Shown in pieces: positions 1 through 16,818 of a stretch of 64,000 bases of DNA (the first letter of the stretch is position 1; each line of letters begins with the position of its first letter). A program made the position numbers and the translations under genes. This DNA is from Tetmemena sp. SeJ-2015 (taxonomy: Eukaryota; Ciliophora; Spirotrichea; Sporadotrichida; Oxytrichidae), in the NCBI GenBank assembly GCA_027382625.1, contig JAJKFJ010021979.1, forward strand, positions 1 to 64,000, read 5' to 3'. The notes beneath the pieces are model-generated. The model ran no database searches, had not been told where the DNA came from, and was given only the letters and a program-made list of their open reading frames with translations.

Positions 1-1749
1 TGAGAGGCACTTGCTTAGCTTCTGTATGAAAATGATGCTTTGAGTTTTCTTTCCTTCATCGCACCCCATGCTAATGAACCTTAGATAGCTATAGATATAT
101 GTTACACTTATAGTTATATTTTTCCTCGCAAATTTTTAAAATATTAATTAGTTCTATAATATCTTGTTTTCATTTTTGAAGAGAGAAATATGCTTTCTGA
201 GTAGAAGTGTGTATATAAATTTTTTGTGGAGCTTCTTCTTTTTGTTCTTGGATATTTTAAATGCAGTCTTGATAACGTTAGCAGCCTTTTGCATGGCAAG
301 ATCAGTTGCAGTTAGCTTCTTAAGTTTTCCATAGGCTCTTTGTTCCTAAGGAGTGAAGTCGAATAGATTGTTCATACCCACGACCAAGTAAGACACCAAG
401 AGCATTCCAATTAAGCAAGAAATAACTCCAAAGAATCTACCGAAGTGAGTTTGTGGATAGATATCACCATAACCCACAGTTGTCATTGTAATTATCACTA
501 GCCACATAGTGTTGTAAATGTACTAAAACGCAAATGTCTTCCCATCTGATGACACAAACGATCTAATAATATTATTAGATAATACAAACTTACACTTCTA
601 AAATTCTTAGAATCAAAGATATGTAGACAAGCGTAACTATCAGAATTATAAAGAGGGTATAGAAGGGTCTGTATTTTAGTTCACATTTGAATGGAAAAAG
701 CATCATGTTCTTAACATATTATTATTTGCAAAGCTCCTCTGCCTCTGTAGTTGTCCATCTAGAGTAGTGATAATAAAGTCTGAGAAGAGTATAGCTCTTC
801 ATCAGAGAAGCTACCACAATCAAATCATTGAGAGAATAAATGTAGGTTCCTCCAAGCATTTTCCCAGAGAAAGAGATGTCCAAATAAGGAGGTGTGAACA
901 AAATGCAGATAGTAATCTCTCCCATCATCAGTCCTAGCATATTAGATTTGAAAAGACTATCAGATCTCTTTCTTTTCAATTCTATTTTTAGTTTTTCAAA
1001 CTTAAGTCTGTAGTGGACAAAGATTAGTAATGCTACATTAATGTTAGATTGATCCTTCCAAGATTACCTAATATGATAGCTAGGATGATATTGATAAATC
1101 TCAAATAGTGGTTATAAAAAATTTTAAAATAAGTTTCGAGTTCCGCTCTGATACTTAAAATATAATAAGCTTATCCTTAACGACTACTTGATTCTCAACC
1201 TCTTCGTCTCTAAAGTACTCATTCTAAAATTATAATTGAGGGCATTATAAAATTACCTCTATGTAAGCGACCATACCGTTGAACATAGCAATTAGAGCAG
1301 CTAATGTATCCACTCCTTTTAGCATCTTCCTGCACTTGATATATTCCTCTCTGACTTTGGAGATCTTACTATGTTTTTAGACAACTTGATCTTTATCGTT
1401 TTTATTGTCTTGAACTTAGGGATTTAACTTGCTTTTTCTTCTGGCGATAGGATCGTCATCCATCTCTTCAATCTAGCTGAAGTCTTAGTCTTTTGCTTAC
1501 TTGGCTCTATGATTTAAATTAAAACAGAGTTTTCGTAATGAAATAGAATGATTACTTTTTATTTTAAGTTTGGTGATCTGAGGATGAGTAATTGCGCTCT
1601 TCTTCATATTTGAGACTGGCGATACTTTAGCCAACTTTTGTATCTTTCTTTTTGAGAATAGACTTTTTGGTGGTTGCTTAGATGAATCTCTACTGAGACA
1701 TATTCAAAGAGTCTCTGATAGAGTCCTCATTATAAGACGAAGAATCCAT
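1..1749 (-). CDS. SK-type calcium-activated K+ channel, 3' end off the window
   Basis: Plasma-membrane potassium channel. The minus-strand start is ATG at 1749 (MDSSSYNED). An acidic/basic cytoplasmic N-terminus is followed by S1-S6 segments, including LRFINIILAI and SLNDLIVVASLMKSYTLLRLY. The pore helix and selectivity filter TMTTVGYGDIYPQT lie at about 435-500. After S6 (SCLIGMLLVSYLVVGMNN) comes a lysine-rich helix (LAMQKAANVIKTAFKISKNK) like the calmodulin-binding domain of SK channels. Glutamine is often encoded by TAA/TAG. Several GT-AG introns of 31-50 nt are visible, for example one ending just upstream of the pore exon. Near 1120-1150 the frame between the first loop and S1 does not join cleanly, so a small indel or an unresolved insert is likely. 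The C-terminus runs off the left edge. Ciliates carry large K+ channel families; the family call is firm, the subtype less so. Confidence 0.85.
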
Positions 1750-1816
1750 AATAATTCAATCAATTATTTTATTCGGAAAATATAGCATTTTTATACATTA
1801 ATTATTCGATTATATC

Positions 1817-4182
1817 TCAGCACTATAACAATTTTAAACAAGAAAAGGTTTTACAAGTTGATCTTGATATTAAGAATGAAGAAGCTAGATGGATAGGAAT
1901 CATTATCATCAAACCTGGATAGATTGCACTAAATAGAATGATAGTTGAAATGTAGGCAGTTTCACTTCCTAGCTTTACCTCTAACTGGAAATTAATGCCT
2001 CTGTTGATTTTGCGGAATTCACTCACCAATATTGCTTTTTTATTTCTGAGTTTGAGCATAAGCTTGTAACCAATTATTTGCAATCCAGAGTGAATCATCT
2101 TAAATATCCACCACAAAACTATTATAGTGCAAATAGGGAAGTCAAACCAAGTTATCCAGTCTCTTGATGTGTCTGAGTAATATCCCATAAAAATCAAAGA
2201 TAATGGGTAACATTATATTATAATTATATTTTTTATGATTAAATATCCACTTAATTTATAATTAGTTTTATATCTTGTCTAATAAACCCTCAAAGTATCG
2301 AAGTTTCTTCCGCCAGGTAGTTCAAAATCCATTTTGTCTGATATGAGTTTAACATTAGCATTTGAGCTATCTCTCAGAGTTATGAGAATCAATGGAAGCC
2401 AGAAGTTAAAATATTGAAAGAGCGCAATCACAGTGAGCACATATTTGGCTGTTTATGTCTTGAATCTGTATCTCAATTGCTTGCTAGACTCTAAAATATA
2501 AATTATTGCTAATAGGTATTTTACTTCTCACAATAAGTTCAATTGCGTAATTTAACAGATAAATCGCAAGAGCCATAAAAAATTATGCAGAGTAGAAATA
2601 TTTGATATTCTTAGCATAATCATAGCAATAATCATAGTAGTTAGTCTTAGATCCATAAAGAATATCGTATGAAGAAATCTAATTGCAAAAGCACTACTTC
2701 ACATACCCCTTCTCTATTCAAACATTAAAAATATACAAAATTATATATGGCTCTCTCAAAATAATACTATAGTTTTATATTCTCATGCATAAATACAATT
2801 CAGATCTTTTGATAATTTAAAGAATATAAAATTTGTTTTAAGACTAAAAAGAATCTAAATTATTTTTGTATTTCGACAATATTGAGCTTGAGTAATCAGA
2901 TTCTGATTTACCAATATATTTTGAGTCTTAGCATCCTGGATTATAGTCCACAGATTTGAGGTATTCTCTAAAAGTAAAACTAATTAGATATGTAGCCCCA
3001 ATTATAAAGATAAAGAAGACTCCTAGTATTACACTTAATCCTATCAGTCTTGTCCAAGAGAAATAGAACCCTTGTAAGTTGTAGTCTGATGGATGCGGAG
3101 CTTAATCAACACTAAATTTGAACTTAAATTATAATTTGTTAGACCTGATTTGATTTTCTAAGATTTGCTATTTGTTTTTCTTATTATGGTATTCTTTGCA
3201 CATCTTGGCATCACTGGCATATTGAAAGCGTATTATGGCTTGAGAGACTGGAAATTTGTCATAAGTAATTTTGGAGGTATTTGCTTTGTGAGCATTAGTA
3301 AGAATATCCTTTTGAAGTTATTCAAGTTTTTTAATATCTCCGTATACAGCACCAGATCCATACCTATTCTTAAATTGAACATGCTCTATTTAAGTTCCAT
3401 AATGAGATGCTTCAATGAATTTTGAAAGAATATCAGAGTAATCTCTAATGAGAGTTACTTCTTTAATTATTCCAAATTCTTGAAATCTGCTTATAACATC
3501 ACTCTCCTCTATGAAATGATATCTCTTTTGATACTCATAGAAATCTACTGCTACTAAATACTAAAACTCCTCATTGGATTCTTCCAATAATATGGGTACT
3601 TATTTAGCAATCTTATCCTTTATAAGCAAGATAAAAAGTGTTATCACTATCATCTATCCAAAGTGAGTGTAAAAGTACAAGTAATTCCAAAATTTGTTAT
3701 TCGAGTCCCAATTTGAAGCGTTAATATCGCTTGTCATATTTACGTAACCATAAGTATTTGCTAAGGAAATGTAATCCAAGTAAGTTGTCATACTACTCGT
3801 ATTCAAAAACTTCCCTCTGTAATTGACATAGCAAAGAAATCCAGACACTAAAGCTACAATCAAGAAAAATGCACTAAGGATCAGTTGCTGGTTAAAATAT
3901 AGATAGAGAGTTTCTCCGAATTTTTTAAGTTATCTAGTTTCAAATTTGTAGTAACTGATCTGAGAACCGTTAGCATCAGATATAAAATAATATCCTCAAC
4001 GTTTTGTTGAAATTATTTACACCATCTTATAGAGTACCTTTTTAAAGTTCTTTGTCAGGAAATTTATGCAATTCTTTTGGTTTAAATTTAGCAAACTTCT
4101 AGTTAGATATGACAGATACATCCATATGATCAAATCCTGCGACAAGTGATATCTCTTAGTTAAGAGAAGAGAGGTCTACCAT
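1817..4182 (-). CDS. OSCA/TMEM63/CSC1-like cation channel (7TM family)
   Basis: Probable osmo- or mechanosensitive membrane channel. Start at ATG 4182 (MVDLSSLNQEISL); stop TGA at 1817-1819 after RSTCKTFSCLKLLQC. Two early TM segments (LILSAFFLIVALVSGFLCYV; MIVITLFILLIKDK) are followed by a long cytosolic domain, then APHPSDYNLQGF just before the next TM pair (SWTRLIGLSVILGVFFIFII). This arrangement matches the cytosolic loop that precedes the core TMs in CSC1/OSCA proteins. Further TM segments follow (SAQFFMALAIYLLNYAIELI; YFNFWLPLILITL; ICTIIVLWWIFKM). A GT-AG intron sits near 3990-4015. Its start is only about 80 bp from the divergent plus-strand gene. The family call rests on architecture, not on a search; an anoctamin-like protein is the main alternative. 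Confidence 0.6.
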
Positions 4183-4260
4183 AGTCTTTTATCTTGAATT
4201 GGGTTTTTCATTACTGCGAAAAGATTGCTAGGTTTAATTCATTGGCTCTTCATTGTTGAG

Positions 4261-4993
4261 ATGAGAAATTGTAGGAATTGTAAGTTAGTTAGATCCTGTG
4301 TTGACTTGTTTTTCCAAGTTTCTAGAAATAATGGAGTTTTTCCTATCAAATTGACGTTTGCTATGCTTGCTGACTTTTACATGATAACTTTTTTAATTTA
4401 TAATTCTATTTTGATATATTATGTTGTATATTTGTATATAATCGAGTGCCAGTTTAGGTTTGATTACTCATTGATAATTAGGTAACTTGATTTGGTTTAG
4501 AGTTCTCTTGTATTTGGAGCATGCTTGAGTGGGTGGGTGTTTAGTTAGCCACTGCTGTTTCCAGATGAGGTGTATGTAACTTAGGTGAGTGGAGTGACTT
4601 ATTACTTTGTGAATGAGATGACTACTTGGGATAGAGTGTTTTGTTTAAGAGGAATCCACTACTCAATATTGGCTTGCTGTTTCTTGATTATGATAGTGGT
4701 TAAGAAGTATGTCAGTATTGCTATTGCATAGGTCTCTCAAAAGTTAAAACGAAAGAATAAGATTGGCCCAGCTCATAACATAATAGTCCCAGACTTAGAG
4801 TACTCAGATCCACGCTCAAATATACAACAACAGCAAACTACAAACTTCAAGTCTGTTTACGTTAATAAAATGAGCTATGACATATCAAACTACAAAAGGT
4901 TCAATAGAGCTCTCCATCTTCTATAAGTAATTACACATTTATTTAATATAGAAAGCATTAAAAATTTAAAACAAAATTTTTCTAATCAATTGA
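4261..4993 (+). CDS. multi-pass membrane protein, unknown
   Basis: Function not recognised. The frame is open from 4198 and the first in-frame ATG is 4261 (MRNCRNCKLVRSC). It encodes about 235 residues with at least three hydrophobic segments (FAMLADFYMITFLIYNSILI; SLVFGACLSGWVF; YSILACCFLIMIVV) and a hydrophilic C-terminus with a glutamine run. In-frame TAA and TAG codons are read through as Gln. A 25-nt GT-AG intron at 4927-4951 precedes the last exon, which ends KIFLIN at TGA 4991-4993. An upstream exon cannot be excluded because the 5' region abuts the divergent channel gene. Confidence 0.6.
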
Positions 4994-5458
4994 TGTATAA
5001 GATTCAACACACATTTTATTAAGATATATACAAATAATCAACGTAATCTTATAACTTACCACTACTAAAAATCTTTAAAAGTAATTAAAATTAAATTATT
5101 TATATTTTTGTTGCGATAAACGTTAAATTTTAAGGAATAGTACTTATTTTGTCTCCATCATATTATAACTTAAAATATATTGGTTGAATCTATAGATTTA
5201 TTATTTTAAAATTTATTGCCTAATTTAATTATTAATATATTAAAGATTTAATCAAATGTTTATCTTTGATTTAATTATTGATGATTATAAACTAAGGAGT
5301 ATAGCCTTCTCTAGATGAGTCGAGGATAGAGTTTGATTAAACAGATGGGAAAACTATGGCAACTAAGAACTGAATTTAAAATATATTATTTCTTAAATCT
5401 TTGTAAATATCTAATTAGGGATTTAAAGTTAAATAGATAAATAAATTTGATAGATGAT
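4994..5458. other. intergenic, AT-rich
   Basis: No open frame or repeat recognised; spacer between the 3' ends of the convergent flanking genes. Confidence 0.6.
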
Positions 5459-6764
5459 TCAAAACCTGTCGAAGGAATAGTAAAAGTTGATTTCATTTTC
5501 ATATTGGTCGTGCTCTCTTTGAATCTAGTCAAGTTGCATTTTGACCTTTAGCAGCTCCTAAACCGCCTCCATGCTGGAGAGTAAAGAGGCTTATAGCGTT
5601 TAGGTTCTTCTCTTCTTAATCTCTTGATCTAGAACTTCTTGTTTAGCCTTGATTTGAGCATCTAAGATGAGAATCCTATCTTTTTCAGAATCAGATAAGT
5701 GAGAATACTGGTCAGATTTCTAATTGGCTTGTGCCTCAATCTACACCTCTTTTTAAGAATTTTGTTTCCTCAAGAGATCAGTCTCGTTTAGAACATTATC
5801 TAGCTGGTCTTTTAGTTTTCTGAGTTCACTCTTATCCACAGTTGTGGATGAACTCTTCACTGACTAAGTGTCATCATCCCCCTTATTTACAATAAACCAT
5901 ATAAAAAACAATTCCAATTAATATAAATAACTATTCACTTTAGTAGCTCTTCTCTTAAAACTGCCTCTCTCAGACGGGGTGGGCATGGAGTCATTCTCTT
6001 TGGACTTCACTTATATCTCAATATAAAGATACAGATATAGGCGTTTGCGTCATCTGAAGAACTCAGTCTCAACTTCTCTTAAGTGACTGGCTTCTCTGAG
6101 TACTTTGCTAAATCCAAAATAGCTTCTCCCAAAAATTTAGCAGAGCCTGCAACTATCAATTGCAAAGTTGTCTTAAAAATTTATACTTAAGAACAAGCTT
6201 ACTGGCTTAGGAAGACACTGATTAGTAGAGGGATCTACATCAAGTGCGGTCTTCATTTAGAACTTCTCGTTGAAAGTTACTTTGCCGTCCTTTAGTTACT
6301 TAGTTCTTGTGTCTATTTTCTTGGGGCCTACAGACTCATTCATTTTTTATTTATTTACCTCATCACATAAATTAACCAATTAAAATAGCTAAAATATTCT
6401 CATTATATTACTTAAACGAAGCTGTTTTAATTATAAGAATCCTGATAAAATATATTTGATAGTAAGAGACATTCCCTCAATTGTTTAAATACTTTTAATA
6501 CCATGTATTTATGATAAAAATTTTTTAAATAATTTATGAAACTTAAAAATAAACAAATAAGGCTTACCCAAAATAAAGCTAAACACAATCTCTGCTAAGT
6601 TTTAATTTTTGATTAAAAACCCTTCATCATTTTAATAATAAGAAAAAGTCTTTGAAATAATATAATTTACCTCTGATCCATAGAATTTGGAGTTCAGCTC
6701 CCTCTTCAAAGTTAATGACAGCGTTTCTGATTGAAATCTCAAACTCAAGTCGCTTTGACGCCAT
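5459..6764 (-). CDS. NT-C2 domain coiled-coil protein
   Basis: Start ATG 6764 (MASKRLEFEISIRNAV), stop TGA 5459-5461 (FYYSFDRF). The N-terminal half has the beta-strand pattern of the NT-C2 domain of EEIG1/EHBP1-like proteins: LQILWIRG, then KIDTRTKQLKDGKVTFNEKF, LQLIVAGSAKFLGEAILDLA and DDANAYICIFI. The C-terminal half is a coiled coil rich in Lys, Glu and Gln (ELRKLKDQLDNVLNETDLL). Such proteins usually tether membranes or cytoskeleton; that role is inferred. Exon 1 is 6671-6764 and exon 2 starts about 6327. The 343-nt gap is far longer than other introns here and may hold an IES. The junction at about 6040-6060, just after the C2 strand, also needs a frame change that I could not resolve. 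Confidence 0.65.
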
Positions 6765-7021
6765 GCTAACACTATTTAATTAATTTATTCTATAAACATC
6801 TCAGATTCTTCTAACATCTGCTCTCATGACAACAACTATGTAAATTAACTTTAATATTTGAATGTTTAATTTTTATTTTAAAGAAGATCTCCATCCAAGA
6901 TCGATATTGCTAAAATACAAATTATTCAAAAATCATTTTGAAGATATTTATTATTTTTTATCATTATTTATTTTGATATTATTTATACAATACTTTGATT
7001 TTAAAATATATTTGTGCAAAT

Positions 7022-9088
7022 GTTAGTAGAATAAGCCCAATTCGAAGAAAATACCATTAGTCTGAAGAAGACTCTAGCTTAGAAAGAGAGGAAGAGGAGG
7101 AGGACTTTGGATAACTCAGTTTCAAGTAAAGTGCACCCACAGCGGATAATAGAGCTCAGCATCAGGGCTAGTAGATTTTGAATAACAACCAAGCCCAAAA
7201 TTTTGATAATCAAAACTATCTCCCAGTTAGCTTAAGACCTATAACTAAGCAGGAGATCATGCAGTGTCTTTCGCCTCTAGCAGGACTCTAATAAATCAGA
7301 ATCAGAGTCGCAGTGAGGCTTCCTTCTAACGACAAATACTTACTCATTCTCGATAAGCACCAACATGAAACAGTAAACAAGTTTATAGACTACATAAACA
7401 GCAGATTCAATCTGCCTCTCCATTTTAGAGCAGAGAATGGAAGCTTTCTTATCAAAGAGATCACTCAAGAGAGAATCAATCATCTCAATGATATTATGAA
7501 GAATGACTCTCTCTGCATTTAAAGCCAGCAATAAATCAGTTAGTACGGTCAATAGCAGTCTGCTTTTATCAACAATACTCTTCCTCACCAACTCAACAGC
7601 TGTATCACTAATACATTCAGTGCATTTAGTTACAATCCTAAACAGTAGCAGTAATAATTGCTCAATAAAAGAGTCATGCCAAACTACTTCGATTCTTATG
7701 GCCAAACTTCATCCCTCCAGCCACCAAATAAGATTCCATACTCATCTCCTATCTCTTATAATTAGAGTTTGGCAACTCCTTAGTCCATCTACAATAATCC
7801 AGAAAATCTACTGCCTCATCAGGTAATTTTATAATTTAGAGTAATATATATTAGAGATTGTATCAGAATGGCCAGATGGATCAAAGCGGTATCAGTACTA
7901 ATAATGGAAGCGTTAATGTTCCCCAAAAATGCTAGTACTATTATAATCACTGGGCTTACGAGTAAAAGGTAACTTCATTCTTCATTCAATATTTTAGTTT
8001 GCTGAGCTGAATGGATTTATTCCTCCTATAAATGGGATCCCCATTCCTCGGAAGTTGAGGGATAAGTTTGATTATCTAAACATGGAGAATGTTGAGATTT
8101 GGGTTGAGACTCCAGATTTCATAGAGTTCGCTTAAGATTTGCATTTGCTAAGGAATCGAGAAGAGTTCATAGTATTCTTAAGAAACAAGGCAGCAGATAG
8201 AGGATTCAAACTAAACTTACCATATGGGTAATTTCATTTTATTTAATATCTATTCTTAGAAAGCCAAGTGATAAGTAGTGTTTCAATTGCTCAAGATCAG
8301 GCAAAAAGAAGTCAAACTCAACTATGTCCAAGAAAACAGGCTGCCCCTTTTCAATGATTTACAAAAAAGCCCTAATTGGAAAAGATGGACAAAGACATCC
8401 ATCATACAACATATACAGTTCAATAGAGTAACTCAGTCAAGATAATGGAGAGTATGGAATATACTACTTGTCTAAATTCAGGGGCCTACACAACCATCCA
8501 TTAGAACTAGGTCCCATGTTTTCTGAGAAAAGAAAACCCAAGGATTTTTCCCCCTTTGAGGAATTGGAAGGAAAAAATCCTTTCCTAAGAAAACGGGCCT
8601 TCCGGGGAAAATTTTTAAGAAAAAAAAAACTTATCAGTAACCCTGACTGTGGAGACCCTAGCTTTCTCTATATAATAAATGAGGAACAGCCTCCTCTTAG
8701 TGAAGAGCATCTTTCTAGCGCATTAGAAGAAGCAAGGGATGTGGCAATAAAGATATTTGAGAAGATTGAAACTACTGCTCTTGATTAAGTTAAAAGAGAT
8801 AAGAAGACGCTTAGCACAAGTTCCAAGGGAACTCTAAATGCTGATGGTACTTTTAGTTTTGACGGGATCTATGGAGGTGCCTCAGGCTTAGCACTATGTT
8901 CTAATTATAACACTGGGCCTTTAATCATAGAAATAAATAAGAGGGATCTAGTATTAGAACCAATCACTGATAGAAATGCCTCTCGGAACACTAAAAAGAA
9001 CTAGAAAAAGAAGCGCAAAGGAGATTCAAGTGAGGAGGAAGATACCTAAACAGACTCTGAGGAAGACCTGTTATAATACTAGTTTTGA
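7022..9088 (+). CDS. FAR1/WRKY-GCM1-type zinc-finger protein
   Basis: Probable nuclear DNA-binding protein. The readable frame begins near 7022 (IRRKYHQSEEDSSLERE); the true start is unresolved because the nearby ATG at 7020 is out of frame. A Gln/Asn-rich N-terminal region is followed by a zinc-finger core: CFNC at about 8280, SKKTGCPFSMIYKK, then a strand ending HNHPLEL at about 8500. The C-x2-C, TGC and HNH elements are those of FAR1/FLYWCH/WRKY-GCM1 folds, many of them domesticated from Mutator-like transposases. The C-terminus is Lys- and acidic-rich (KKKRKGDSSEEEDTQ), ending at TGA 9086-9088. Introns of about 29-32 nt are visible (for example 7823-7854). At 8527-8640 the base quality is poor although the frame survives. 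Confidence 0.6.
8527..8640. other. probable low-quality consensus stretch
   Basis: Homopolymers are lengthened and Gly/Lys/Phe-rich codons appear within the zinc-finger gene; the style matches the other degraded stretches in the window. Confidence 0.5.
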
Positions 9089-9166
9089 TTTGTGTATCAA
9101 TATTCATTCTAGTTTTGTTATTTATGAATATATGGTTAATTTGAATGAAGTTTTATAATAATATAA

Positions 9167-13367
<4,201 letters not shown>

Positions 13368-13478
13368 TTACCTCACCCAACAAGTATATAAACTAAGTAA
13401 AATTAATTTAAAAATCAACATTTCCAACCCATATAATGTTTAGAGAGCTTTAATTGAAGTGAACGTAAATTAGAAATA

Positions 13479-13790
13479 ATGGAATCAAATTACAATAAAA
13501 TGGAGTTCAAGGACAAGTATTATTGCCAAAATTATTTGAATTATATAAAATGTTATATCATTTAATTATTATATATCAGCAAGTTGAATATAATAAAGAT
13601 CTTGTAAATATTATGAGAATATCTAACTCTGGTTATTTAGTTGAGGGAATTCGAAAATATGCAGTCAGAAATGTACATTTTGAAACTGAAAATGAAAGAG
13701 AAAGATGAGACAATAGAGAATTTACAAAGAATTCTGGCAGAATAGATGAAGAACTGCGTTTGCTAATGAGGCCACCCTAATGAAGGCTCT
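13479..13790 (+). CDS. small coiled-coil protein, doubtful
   Basis: Weak call. An ATG at 13479 opens MESNYNKMEFKDKYYC, and a second frame from about 13620 reads as a coiled coil (MQSEMYILKLKMKEKDETIE) ending before a TGA near 13765. The two join only if a short intron or IES lies between. Alternatively this is 5' untranslated sequence of the downstream DENN gene, whose frame is open upstream of its ATG. Confidence 0.3.
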
Positions 13791-13853
13791 AGGTTTAATC
13801 AATCAGAAGCTCAACCTCAAAACGGTCGATAATTAACGAAGCTATTTACCTCA

Positions 13854-16455
13854 ATGGACGACAATTTATCTCAGATATCATCCAACTCTCATAAAGTGCC
13901 ATTTCACCTTTTAGAGCATTTTATATTTATATTACATACAAGGAAAAATCCACTCAAGAGATCCATGCTTATTTAATTAAGTTCTTATTTAGCCAGCTGC
14001 CAATTAAACCTAAGAAATGAGGATGAGCCAAATTCAAGTGTCACTTTATTTTTATTAAGTTTAGAATAAAACCAAGGGATTCACCATCAGCAAATTTGGT
14101 TTGATACTCATAGAGCCTAATTAAATAACTCAGTAACCATAACCTATATCTGATGCTTTCAATCCATCTATTAAAAGTATCAGACAGCAAAGTTTCTCCC
14201 ATAAAATTTCAAATGGAAGTACAAAATTTATAAAGTAATTTCTTTTATTTAATTTTAATAGGATCTTAGAATCTGCTGAAGTTCCTTTAGAGACAGAAAT
14301 CATGAACAAAGATATAAACTTCTCCATCCTCTACGATTTCAATAATCACAGACAAGTTGTAAAGCCCTTGGAAAGAGAGCAGTCGATTCCTATGAGCTCT
14401 TTTAAAAGCACTTCTCTCTATCAAAGCATTTCAAACAGTTCAGTTAAAGTGAATAAACCCAACATGGATGTAAATTATTGTCATCCTTCGAAGGTTATGG
14501 ACATTTAGTAGCTTTAAAGTTTCTCAAAAGAGCAGAACTCGCCTGTCGATTCTGATAATGACTCTGATGACTTGTAGCTTAATGACAGATTTGACCAGGA
14601 TGAAGATATATTTATGGCGAACCTATCTCCAAGCAAAATCAATATATTTAACATTTAAGTAAGAAAGACATCAGCACTAGAGATAATACAGAAATTTTGA
14701 GGAAGGATAGGATGTCATCCACGTAATACAATCATAATGCAGATAATAGAAGGACAACCAAAATTAAATCTCCAACAAAATTCTATAGTAATAATTATAA
14801 TCCAAAAGCAATTTAGAAGACTAGAGGAGAGCTTGAAAAATCAGTGTTTGGAACAACTTTGCCTAACAATAGACAGTCCACCATAAACTTACGATAGAGT
14901 ATTGGTCATTTCAATAAGAGCAATGACCTACCTGCATAAATTCAAGAATATAAGACGAAGATTGATATGAGAATATTTGAGGAGTTCTTCATATTAGGTG
15001 TTGACAAGGACCATGTTGATATCTCTCAGTTAAATTAAGAGTAGCCTCTAGAGCCTTAAAATCTCTACATGTTCAACTAGCATGTTAACAATAGTGGCTG
15101 CAAAAGAAGACAAGTAGTGAAGGACTTCTGCTTTCCTAACGGTGTATAAGTAGCAAAGCTTTAGACATCAAGGGCTGAAAAGATTTTATATTCTCAATAA
15201 ACATCTATGAGAGAAAACTGTTTTGTCTTTACTTTGCAGGCTTAAGATGCTGATAATTTTGATCCACATGTCAAGGAAGAATTTTTCTACTGTATGTGTA
15301 TAATCTTTGAAGAGATTATAGAGGCCAGACCTGATTAGTTTTATAGCTCTCAAAAGGCTTTCTGTGTAATGAGCTAATTTAGGTATTATGAGCTTCACTT
15401 ATCAATTCTGAATACAATTATGAGTTTGTATAAGAATGAACGGTATGAAAAACTTGCTGTACTGTCGATGACCAAAGCAAGCAATAATCTGCAGAATGAA
15501 ATAAAAATGATGGCATCTTCTCCTCTAATATTGCCAGAGGTAGCTGAATAATTTAATTTATGATGTTCTCGAGACATACTACTAAATCGATCCTCTTGAA
15601 AAAGTTATCAAGTTTTAAAACTCTAAGCTCGGGTCCAATATAACTTTCAAACCACCATAGTCTGTTAGAGCTCAGCAGCAATCTTTAATTTTATAATTTT
15701 GATCAGATATGTTGTGGTACTCAGCTACTTTTCTGTCAGCTATAAATGGCTAGCAATTCATTGAGATACTCTGTGCAATAATGCTGGAGAAATCAGTAAT
15801 ATTTGTGTCAGATAACTTGTCAATTCTATCCTCGGCTGTGCTTGGAATGTAGTAATTTCTACTTCCATTTAAGTGGTGTCATGTTTCTATTCCTATAATC
15901 CCAAAATCACTTCTGGATATAGTTGAGGCTCCTATGCCTTACTTGATTGGACTTTTAAGAAGTCATGTGTAGCATGTGCCTAGCATGAATGATGATGGGT
16001 CTTTCAACAACGAGTTCGAAGGGCAAGATCTCTTCTAAGAGAGGCTAGTAGTAATGATAGATGACGATAATAAGAACGTTGTATTTGGCTCTGATAAGTT
16101 AGATATCCCGAAGCCAGACTTTCATGAACTTGAAGAAAAGCTTCTGGGGCCTTTCTCAATCATCAACAATTAATTATGCTTTCATATTAATTCTTTGAGC
16201 TATACTTTCACACCAAATAACAGACAGAAGGAAGCGTTAATAAACATACAAGATAGCGTACTAGTAGCTCTAAAAGAGCATATATCAAATAATCTTCCAT
16301 AAAAAGTGCTCGATAAGCAAGTTAAGCACACAGATTCTAAAATTTTAGCCAACTTAATATTGCAAAACACGAGACCTAAGGATGTCAAATTTATGCAAGA
16401 GTTTATTCAAAGTTAAATGTTAGTTCACTATCTTGAGTAAAATTATTGCGTATGA
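13854..16455 (+). CDS. DENN-domain protein, probable Rab GEF
   Basis: DENN proteins act as guanine-nucleotide exchange factors for Rab GTPases in membrane traffic (family knowledge). Start ATG 13854 ([15 protein letters not shown]). A low-complexity Ser/Asn-rich N-terminus with short introns leads into a uDENN-like block from about 14960 ([50 protein letters not shown]). The central DENN block is at about 15740-15960 ([48 protein letters not shown]), with a helical C-terminus. A 34-nt intron separates LILPE and TYYQIDPLE; the joint near 15700 is unresolved. Read straight, the gene stops at TGA 16453-16455. If the GT-AG segment 16436-16499 is an intron, it ends at 16529 instead. Confidence 0.85.
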
Positions 16456-16579
16456 TGAAAACTCTTAATTTTAAAATGATCATTTCTTTAATTTTAAGGT
16501 CGGAGAGAGTAGAGAGAATAAGAAGATGATTTTTATTTCAAATTTTAAAATATATTATTGATGAACTCACCATCCTCAC

Positions 16580-16800
16580 ATAAAATCACACTCGCCCTAA
16601 AGTTGCTTCTCTAATAGGCAACCTGGCGTAGTAAGATCCTAATTTTTCTAAAACCTAGATAATACTTAGCTATGACGATGAGTGTCTGATAATTGTATCT
16701 GAAGGTTTATGGTTATCACTTGAGTCCTGTATCGGATAAGAAGTTAGTTATGTAATTAAAAGTAGTATATATTGGCTCATAGTATTATCAAATTTGACTT
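16580..16800 (+). pseudogene. PP2C phosphatase-like fragment
   Basis: A short open stretch reads SYDDECLIIVSEGLW followed by IGQEVSYVI. This resembles the PP2C block DExLxLASDGLWD...QEV, but the metal-binding Asp of SDG is Glu. No N-terminal phosphatase domain is seen nearby. It could be a displaced MDS, a gene remnant, or chance. It lies between the 3' ends of the DENN and homeobox genes. Confidence 0.3.
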
Positions 16801-16818
16801 TGAAAAAACCCGCCTACC

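Noticed and set aside
3165..3425. Plus-strand hydrophobic open frame
   Set aside because: It is antisense to the well-formed cytosolic loop of the OSCA-like gene, which reads better and continues on both sides.
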